Positions 34,401-38,818 of a stretch of DNA of 38,818 nucleotides are shown one piece after another. A program made the position numbers and the translations under genes. The notes beneath the pieces were generated by a model. The model saw only the letters and a program-made list of their open reading frames with translations. It had not been told where the DNA came from and ran no database searches. Numbering within the stretch: position 1 is the first letter of the stretch; each line of letters begins with the position of its first letter. Where the stretch lies: assembly GCA_020628545.1 (NCBI GenBank), contig JAHDEX010000038.1, positions 1-38,818 of the forward strand, given 5' to 3'. This DNA is from Paracoccaceae bacterium (lineage in GTDB: Bacteria > Pseudomonadota > Alphaproteobacteria > Rhodobacterales > Rhodobacteraceae).

Positions 34401-34729
34401 GAACCGCCAACCAGCTTGTTCCAGGCGCCATAGCCATACACCTTGTCGTTGCCGGATCCGCCGTACATGTGATTGGTCACGCCGTGGCCATAAAGGCTGT
34501 CGTGGCCACTGCCGCCATCCATATGGTTCCAGCCACCATATCCTTTCAAAAGATCGTTGCCGGTGCCGCCGTAAAGCTTGTTCTTGGCGCCGTAGCCGTA
34601 AACCTTGTCATGGCCGCTATCGCCATAAAGGACGTTGTAGGGCAGATACCCTTTGACGACATCATTGCCGCCCCAGCCATGCTTAACCGGTGAAACTGCC
34701 TTTGTGACTTTCTTGACGACGCTACCCAT
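31472..34729 (-). CDS. large RTX-like 18-residue-repeat protein, putative type I secretion substrate
   Basis: This 1085-residue, very acidic, glycine-rich protein has no signal peptide. Residues 35-484 are 25 uninterrupted 18-residue repeats. Each holds one RTX-like nonapeptide (GGxGND, Gly2 and Asp7 invariant) and a second nonapeptide with an invariant Asn16. About seven further repeats follow, broken by inserts at 489-534 and 623-679 (14 lysines in 57 residues). RTX-like turns recur near 770-800. The last 300 residues are mixed sequence ending DVPDVFDFA, which suits an uncleaved type I secretion signal. GAGGAGAGG precedes the ATG. The HlyC-like gene lies upstream on the same strand, but no type I exporter genes are in the window. 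It lacks the hydrophobic pore-forming domain of RTX toxins, so a surface, matrix or adhesion role is as likely as a toxin. Confidence 0.85.
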   Translation of the reverse strand: MGSVVKKVTKAVSPVKHGWGGNDVVKGYLPYNVLYGDSGHDKVYGYGAKNKLYGGTGNDLLKGYGGWNHMDGGSGHDSLYGHGVTNHMYGGSGNDKVYGYGAWNKLVGGSGNDTVIGYGAYNEGYGGTGNDTMQGRGAKNKMYGQDGADRLDGIGAWNHLDGGNHNDKLYGKGLTNYMYGGSGDDYIEALGAWNHAEGGAGNDTLKGIGAVNILKGGSGNDRIEAIGGVNTAQGDGGDDHMVGIGGNNNMYGGAGNDTLEAIGGVNNMHGGDGNDRLITAGIGNLQWGDAGDDVMIGGGSGNYQRGGDGNDVLSAIGTGNFQYGENGDDKMLAAGTGNYQRGGAGNDFLGGTGGANFQYGEAGDDTMIAGGIGNYQEGGAGNDLMGAAAAGNIQLGGAGDDIMAAAAEANLQMGGDGDDTLFGLGKLNLQIGENGDDVMVGLGALNVQHGGKGNDSQFALGSFNVQMGADGHDFMLGLGTGNVQFGDGLMASLPSGVTLGDGKVGQLLKDLADKVSGTGSGKDVMIAGGKGLAQFGGGEDDVLVGAGTAALQFGGTEDDIMIGGGKANVQHGDTGADFMIARGVGNVQWADDGADIMLAAAKSKPGALNVQYGGDGGDLMIGKAKAGKGFVESVKSKIKDVKEIKKIATGAHEDKSRVEAAQDFADAKVKSELKKMTEWAVNIQVGGEGNDVFAGGGDLTVQLGGEGDDIVLGGGSYGLNFGGDGDDLLLTNNGTSVYSGGAGSDWIMDKEMFLSLWANASGKDALLVEFAETIEGLLSPFETVADVINDVSEMLDQLDPLGAITEWVGSLIDDAMSWFDFSVTQSLGGNGDDFLGSGKAGGDMVGGLGDDTYLFTFGFGATHTVDEAGMNAARDWSGLLGAGDGLIDDITTGGGGSDVVEIRGPYGLFDIGIENLAFHLSHSGDLTIGLQTEGGIQFSMGEVVIKDMDDLDNRVETLRIVNQDEIINIDLGAAFDAGLFETTGGLSQWWDETKEGVDQIFDGEPPMAWTENANAPLDAFIFRADPDTPTTMDLFDGKLADWVEDLQAVAKTAGTAAERIVDLKDGVSDWADSLIPDVPDVFDFA
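33278..34627 (-). repeat. array of 25 tandem 18-residue (54-bp) protein repeats
   Basis: The repeat is 54 bp at DNA level and 18 residues at protein level, with no insertion or deletion across all 25 units. Gly2, Asp7 and Asn16 are invariant by my reading. Units 1-13 end Asn-x-(Leu/Met/Ala/Gly); units 14-25 all end Asn-x-Gln. DNA identity between units is low because codons vary, so the array is old and kept by selection on the protein, not a recent expansion. Confidence 0.9.
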
Positions 34730-34744
34730 TGGGCCTCTCCTCAT

Positions 34745-34768
34745 GTTCAGGTGATCTTGATCCTGAAC
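34745..34768 (-). promoter_or_regulatory. inverted repeat just upstream of the repeat-protein ribosome-binding site
   Basis: GTTCAGG (34745-34751) and CCTGAAC (34762-34768) form a perfect 7-bp stem; inside it GATC pairs with GATC, leaving a 2-base loop and one bulged base. It ends about 15 bases before the start codon of the large repeat protein and would fold in the mRNA next to its ribosome-binding site. A post-transcriptional control element or a protein-binding dyad is possible. Confidence 0.4.
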
Positions 34769-34830
34769 AAGCAATAGCCGCGCGCCGGGGCGGCTTGGGT
34801 CACTGCGTACCCAATACGAGACTTAACGTA

Positions 34831-35244
34831 TTAAATGCGATGACGGTGTCGGGTGATGCGGCGGACCGAGCCGTCTTCATTGCGGCGCGTCCCGTAGGCG
34901 ACTTGGCCGGGCGGAATGAACGCACAAGCCGCGCGCGTCAGCGCTGCAACATCGCCAAAAGGTGCTACAAAATCAGTAAACCAAAACTGCTGGCCGCTAC
35001 GCCAATCATCTGGCGCAAGCATCCCTGTTTCGAAATACCGCGCTTCCGCCTCCGTGTTCAGCAATGCCCAGACCGCAAGACCAATCGGCTGACCTGATCG
35101 ACGAAACACGCGCAGCTGATCAAGTCGGAGCGGCGTGAAGAACAGCGCGTCGACACTTTCCAAGTCGGCGTCCTCATAGCCGGAAGACCGGCGAAGAAGC
35201 CATGCAATTTCTCCCATGCGCTGGAATGTATCGGCGCTTTCCAT
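34831..35244 (-). CDS. HlyC/RtxC-family toxin-activating lysine acyltransferase homologue
   Basis: HlyC-type enzymes use acyl carrier protein to attach fatty acids to internal lysines of RTX toxins in the cytoplasm before export. This 137-residue protein aligns by eye with E. coli HlyC (about 170) from the first residues: MGEIAWLL at 10-17 matches LGHVSWLW, and GLAVWALLNTEAEARY, then DDWRSGQQFWFTDFVAPFGD follow the family pattern. The essential aspartate (HlyC Asp92) is kept as Asp91. The essential histidine (HlyC His23) falls on Tyr23, and no other His is near. The C-terminus is about 30 residues shorter. An in-frame stop lies seven codons upstream, so the start is firm; the ribosome-binding site is weak. 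It precedes the repeat-protein gene by 101 bp on the same strand, the order of hlyC-hlyA. Confidence 0.82.
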   Translation of the reverse strand: MESADTFQRMGEIAWLLRRSSGYEDADLESVDALFFTPLRLDQLRVFRRSGQPIGLAVWALLNTEAEARYFETGMLAPDDWRSGQQFWFTDFVAPFGDVAALTRAACAFIPPGQVAYGTRRNEDGSVRRITRHRHRI

Positions 35245-35594
35245 GGTTCCAAGGTGTGCACCAGTTCATGCGGCGTGAAAACCCCGGCGAGCTGCAACCC
35301 TGGCACTGCAGATACCTAACCACACCGTTATGGTGATCCCTTAGCACATTGCGTTCGTTGCACCGACAATCAGCAACCGTCGCGGTTTCGCGCAAGCGTC
35401 TCAAGCAGGATCAAGCGCACATCGCTGGAAAGAGCAATCAAGGCGCACCTACACTCGTGGGCGGGATCCTGAGGAAAGCCTGTCGCAAACGCTATTGACG
35501 CCACGGCAAAAACACGGCGTCTTTTGACGGACAAAGATCAAAACAGACGGCAAGAACGTCTTCTGAATAGGATCAGTCACAAAGGGAGAGAAAA
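35245..35594. other. divergent intergenic region between the acyltransferase and TRAP genes
   Basis: This 350-bp stretch has no convincing gene. It must hold the promoters for the leftward acyltransferase/repeat-protein unit and the rightward TRAP transporter. A 6-bp inverted repeat (GACGCC at 35497-35502, GGCGTC at 35516-35521) followed by TTTTG lies about 75 bp before the TRAP gene start. TTGACG occurs at 35495 and again at 35524, either of which could be a -35 element, but no good -10 is apparent. Confidence 0.5.
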
Positions 35595-36599
35595 ATGTTG
35601 AAAACACTGAAGGCGCTCGCGGCGAGCGCCCTGCTCGCCACGGGGGTCGTGTCGCCGGCCTCCGCACAGGAACTGCAGTTCTTTACAATCGGGACAGGTG
35701 GCACCTCGTTCACCTATTACCCTGTCGGTGGCGTCATCGCGAACGCGATTTCCAAACCACCCGGATCGCGTGAATGCGGCGAAGGCGGAAGCTGCGGCGT
35801 CGATGGCCTGATTGCCTCTGCCGTGTCGTCGCGCGGGTCGGTCGACAACATCAACGCGATCATGTCAGGCCTGAGGAATTCCGGTTTTGCGCAGTCCGAC
35901 GTGGCGTACTGGGCCTATACCGGCACCGGCACGATGGAAGGCAGTGAGCCTGCAACCGATCTGCGCACGATTGCCGCGCTGTTTGAAGAGCATATTCACC
36001 TTGTGGCTCTCGCGGACTCCGGGATCAATTCTGTCGCGGATCTGAAAGGTAAACGCGTCTCAGTCGATGAACCGGGTTCCGGGACCTATGTGGACGCGGG
36101 GCTTATACTCGGCGCATTCGGCATGTCGTTTGACGACATTCAGGAAGAAAACCTGAAAGGCTCTGCCGCGACAGAGGCTTTGCGCAACGGCAAGGTCGAT
36201 GCCCTGTTCATCGTTGCAGGTTACCCAACCGGTGCATTGGTGGAACTCGCTTCAGCCGCTGATATGAAGCTCGTCCCAATTGAAGGCGAAGGTGTCGAAA
36301 AGCTCACATCAGAATTCGGCTTCTTCTCATCATCCTCAATCCCTGCTGACGCCTATGAAGGCGTCGGAGAAGCCGCAACTGTAGCAGTCGGCGCGCAGTG
36401 GTACACGCATACCCGCGAAGATGAAGAGCTGATCTACAACATCACCAAAGCCCTCTGGAACGACGAATCCCGTCGTCTGCTGGATGTTGGCCACGCGAAA
36501 GGCTCTACCATCACGCCAGATACGGCATTGGCCGGCATCGGCGTGCCGCTTCACCCAGGCGCAGAGCGTTTCTACAAAGAGGTTGGTCTGCTGGAGTAA
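35595..36599 (+). CDS. TAXI family TRAP transporter solute-binding protein
   Basis: This 334-residue periplasmic protein has a signal peptide cleaved after Ala-Ser-Ala (residue 24) and then ELQFFTIGTGGTSFTYYPVGG, the hallmark of TAXI-type TRAP binding proteins. Further family features are the Cys-containing segment RECGEGGSCGVDGLIAS and DLKGKRVSVDEPGSGTYVDA. It delivers a substrate, often an organic acid or amino acid in this family, to the TRAP permease encoded next. The substrate cannot be predicted. AGGGAGAG precedes the ATG. A hairpin follows the stop codon before the permease gene. Confidence 0.93.
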   Translation: MLKTLKALAASALLATGVVSPASAQELQFFTIGTGGTSFTYYPVGGVIANAISKPPGSRECGEGGSCGVDGLIASAVSSRGSVDNINAIMSGLRNSGFAQSDVAYWAYTGTGTMEGSEPATDLRTIAALFEEHIHLVALADSGINSVADLKGKRVSVDEPGSGTYVDAGLILGAFGMSFDDIQEENLKGSAATEALRNGKVDALFIVAGYPTGALVELASAADMKLVPIEGEGVEKLTSEFGFFSSSSIPADAYEGVGEAATVAVGAQWYTHTREDEELIYNITKALWNDESRRLLDVGHAKGSTITPDTALAGIGVPLHPGAERFYKEVGLLE

Positions 36600-36628
36600 T
36601 TCCCATCAGGCATAACAAGACCAAGCTG

Positions 36629-36647
36629 GGCCGCGAAACTCGCGGCC
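36629..36647 (+). other. intercistronic hairpin in the TRAP operon
   Basis: GGCCGCGA (36629-36636) and TCGCGGCC (36640-36647) form a perfect 8-bp stem with a 3-base loop between the binding-protein and permease genes. Only GTTTC follows, too weak for a full terminator. It probably lets the binding protein be made in excess over the permease. Confidence 0.55.
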
Positions 36648-36668
36648 TAGTCGTTTCAAGGGGGCACC

Positions 36669-38702
36669 ATGGCAAACCAATCTGAATTGACCGAGCAAGA
36701 ACTTGCAGCGATTGAGCGCAAGTATGACCCGGAACTTGCCTTCCGGACGCCCGGACCGATTATGTCGATGGTCATTTCGGTGCCCTTGGTCGCCCTCGCA
36801 GTCTACCAATACTATGCCTCAGGGTTCGGATTGATCCGAGAGCTTTTGCACCGTGGCATCTTTCTCGCATTCATGCTCGGGTTGCTTTTCCTGCTGTTCT
36901 CATGGCGGCGATCATTGACGACCGATGTCGCCTCAAAAGCATGGTGGCGATTTGATGGTGTCGCCATCCTCGATATCATTTTCGCGGTTCTAGGCGTCGC
37001 AGCCGCCTTGTATCTGCCGCTCCTGCCGCCTGCCGAAGTCGCTCAACGGGTCGGCAATCCGAATGCATCGGATATCTTCATGGGGACGGCCCTTTTGCTT
37101 CTTGTGTTGGAGGCCACCCGGCGGTCAGTCGGCTGGACGCTGCCCTTCATCGCCTGCCTCTTCATTGTTTTTGCAATCTTCGGCCCCTGGATGCCGGGCG
37201 CGCTAAAACACGGCGGGGCGAGTTGGACCGGCCTGATCAATCACCTCTACATGACCAATCAGGGTATCTATGGCGTGGCTTTGGGCGTCATGGCTAAATA
37301 CGTATTTCTCTTTGTGTTGTTTGGTGTGCTTGCGATGCGCATCGGGCTTGGCCAGCTCTTCATTGATCTCGCGATGGCCATGGCCGGGCGATACGCGGGC
37401 GGACCCGCAAAGGTTGCGATCTTCTCGTCAGCGTTCATGGGGACAATCTCCGGCTCTTCGATTGCCAACACTGTCACCACAGGGTCACTGACCATCCCGG
37501 CCATGAAGCGCATTGGCTACCCACCCCATTTTGCTGGCGCGGTTGAGGCCACCGCCTCAACCGGGGGGCAAATCACGCCGCCAATCCTCGGTGCCGCGGC
37601 ATTCATCATGGTCGAATACCTTGAGATCCCGCTGCGCGACGTTCTTGCCGCAGCCTTGTTCCCTGCCCTGCTTCACTATTTCGGCGTGCTGATCATGGTG
37701 CACTTGGAAGCCAAGAAGCTGGGCCTGCGCGGATTGACAGCCGCTGAACTGCCTCAGGTCGTACAGGTGCTGCGCGCCCATTGGGCCTCTCTGATCCCGC
37801 TCGTTATTCTTGTCTATCTGATCCTGTCGGGCCGCACTCCGGACTATGCCGCCGTCTGGGGGATCACCGCCTGTGTGGTCGTTGGCGTCCTGAACCCGAA
37901 CAAAGAGCACCGCATGGGGCTACGAGACCTCTGGAATGCCATGTCGGACGGCTCTCGCAGCACGCTTGCCGTCGGTGCAGCGGCGGCAACCGTCGGGATC
38001 GTTGTCGGCGTTGTCACCCTGACGGGCGTCGGCTTTCGCCTTGGCTTTGTGGTCGTGCAAACCGCGAATGACATCGGCGCATTCGTTGGTGGCATCTGGC
38101 CCTTCAGCTTCTTTGAGGTCACGCAATGGGCGCTGTTCTTTTCGCTGATCCTGATCGCGATCGCCTGTATCCTGATGGGTGCGGGAATTCCGACGACGGC
38201 GACGTACATCATTCTTGTGGCCGTTGCCGCACCTGCGCTGGCGCAACTACAAGTGCAACCTCTCGTCTCGCACTTTTTCGTTTTCTACTACGGCGTCCTG
38301 GCTGATATCACCCCGCCTGTGGCCTTGGCAGCTTACGCGGCGGCGGGCATCGCCGGTTCAAACCCGTTCAAAACGGGCAACACAGCATTCCGTCTCGGGA
38401 TCGCCAAGGCGCTTGTGCCTTTTGTCTTCGTCTATTCCCCATCGCTCCTTCTGGTGGCTGATGGCTTTACCTGGGCGGCGTTCACAGTCACGCTGCTTGG
38501 CGCAATGATCGGGATCGGACTTCTGGGTGTTGCCTTCTCCGGTTACATGCTGGCGCATCTGAACCGTTTGCAGCGCTGGTACATCGGGCTTGTGTCGCTC
38601 CTCTTCATCGCGCCCGGCGTCGTCACAATGGCACTCGGTTTGACCTTGGTGAGCCCGATTGTCGTGCTCCAACTACGCCAAAGGTCCGCAGAAAGCGCGT
38701 AG
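36669..38702 (+). CDS. TRAP transporter fused permease (DctQM-type)
   Basis: This 677-residue inner-membrane protein joins the small (4-segment, DctQ-like) and large (12-segment, DctM-like) TRAP subunits in one chain, as is usual for TAXI-type systems. The N-terminus is a soluble helix (ELTEQELAAIERKYDPE) followed by the small-subunit region to about residue 180. The large-subunit region then shows SSAFMGTISGSSIANTVTTG and EATASTGGQITPPILGAAAF, its characteristic repeats, the second of which recurs late as YYGVLADITPPVALAAYAAAG. These systems are secondary transporters driven by an ion gradient. GGGGG precedes the start, 69 bp after the binding-protein gene. Confidence 0.94.
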   Translation: MANQSELTEQELAAIERKYDPELAFRTPGPIMSMVISVPLVALAVYQYYASGFGLIRELLHRGIFLAFMLGLLFLLFSWRRSLTTDVASKAWWRFDGVAILDIIFAVLGVAAALYLPLLPPAEVAQRVGNPNASDIFMGTALLLLVLEATRRSVGWTLPFIACLFIVFAIFGPWMPGALKHGGASWTGLINHLYMTNQGIYGVALGVMAKYVFLFVLFGVLAMRIGLGQLFIDLAMAMAGRYAGGPAKVAIFSSAFMGTISGSSIANTVTTGSLTIPAMKRIGYPPHFAGAVEATASTGGQITPPILGAAAFIMVEYLEIPLRDVLAAALFPALLHYFGVLIMVHLEAKKLGLRGLTAAELPQVVQVLRAHWASLIPLVILVYLILSGRTPDYAAVWGITACVVVGVLNPNKEHRMGLRDLWNAMSDGSRSTLAVGAAAATVGIVVGVVTLTGVGFRLGFVVVQTANDIGAFVGGIWPFSFFEVTQWALFFSLILIAIACILMGAGIPTTATYIILVAVAAPALAQLQVQPLVSHFFVFYYGVLADITPPVALAAYAAAGIAGSNPFKTGNTAFRLGIAKALVPFVFVYSPSLLLVADGFTWAAFTVTLLGAMIGIGLLGVAFSGYMLAHLNRLQRWYIGLVSLLFIAPGVVTMALGLTLVSPIVVLQLRQRSAESA

Positions 38703-38801
38703 TTTTCCGCCCGTGGCTCAATCACTAGGGTGAAAGGGTCACGGCGCCGCACAAGCGACGACGCTCGATTGAGACTTCAGAGATACACTGACTGGAAAGA
38801 A

Positions 38802-38818
38802 TGGTGCCCCCACACGGA
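38802..38818 (-). tRNA. partial tRNA gene, 3' end only
   Basis: Read leftward, the last 17 bases are TCCGTGTGGGGGCACCA. This fits a tRNA 3' end: last T-loop base T, T-stem strand CCGTG, acceptor strand TGGGGGC, discriminator A and encoded CCA. The acceptor would pair with a 5' end like GCCCCCA beyond the window. Such an acceptor is compatible with a leucine tRNA, but the anticodon is not visible. A chance match is possible given the short length. Confidence 0.55.

Noticed and set aside
33278..34627. Regular DNA periodicity resembling a CRISPR or tandem-repeat array
   Set aside because: The 54-bp units are coding, vary freely at synonymous sites and lack alternating identical repeats and unique spacers.
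38703..38801. A terminator or second tRNA after the TRAP permease gene
   Set aside because: Only a 5-bp stem with a long loop (CCGTG...CACGG) can be drawn, with no T run and no tRNA-like fold.

Overview
The window looks like a chromosomal segment of a marine alphaproteobacterium of the Rhodobacteraceae (Roseobacter group). This is an inference from gene content: full-length fused pntA/pntB, a split pqiA with a long pqiB, a TAXI-type TRAP transporter, a UgpC-type sugar ABC importer and a complete glycogen locus are a familiar Roseobacter mix. Base composition and codon use look even along the window. I saw no insertion sequence, integrase, phage gene or CRISPR array.

Layout. 1-5 kb: a truncated M20 amidohydrolase, a DUF3422 membrane protein, an ornithine/lysine-type PLP decarboxylase, an RluE-like pseudouridine synthase and a small secreted protein of unknown role. 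5.1-8.3 kb: the proton-translocating transhydrogenase pntA-pntB, read leftward and closed by a strong intrinsic terminator. 8.3-10.5 kb: a leftward pair (YihY/BrkB membrane protein and an isoprenylcysteine-methyltransferase-like protein), then a rightward P-loop kinase. 10.6-14.8 kb: a pqiA1-pqiA2-pqiB-pqiC envelope lipid-transport operon in which PqiA is two separate polypeptides and PqiB carries a greatly lengthened helical C-terminus. 14.8-19.8 kb: a VOC protein, a UgpC/MalK-type ATPase and a divergently transcribed binding protein plus two permeases. 19.8-31.2 kb: a leftward glycogen operon glgB-glgC-glgA-glgX-amylosucrase-glgP. 31.4-35.2 kb: an HlyC-family acyltransferase gene followed by a 1085-residue protein of 18-residue Gly/Asp/Asn repeats. 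35.6-38.7 kb: a TAXI TRAP binding protein and a fused TRAP permease. The last 17 bases look like the 3' end of a leftward tRNA gene.

How it fits together. The glycogen operon encodes synthesis from ADP-glucose (GlgC, GlgA, GlgB) and breakdown (GlgP, GlgX). The sixth gene is not an ordinary alpha-amylase: it aligns by eye along its whole length with amylosucrase, so the cell may also build glucan directly from sucrose. The sugar ABC importer next door ends toward this operon and is a reasonable but unproven candidate to supply that sugar.

The most unusual locus is the HlyC-like/repeat-protein pair. The repeat protein has 25 uninterrupted 18-residue units. In each, one nonapeptide is RTX-like (Gly2 and Asp7 invariant) and the other lacks that motif but has an invariant Asn16. 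The array changes subtype abruptly halfway along, has no pore-forming domain before it, and is later interrupted by a lysine-rich helical island. Its partner acyltransferase appears to have Tyr where HlyC has its essential His23.
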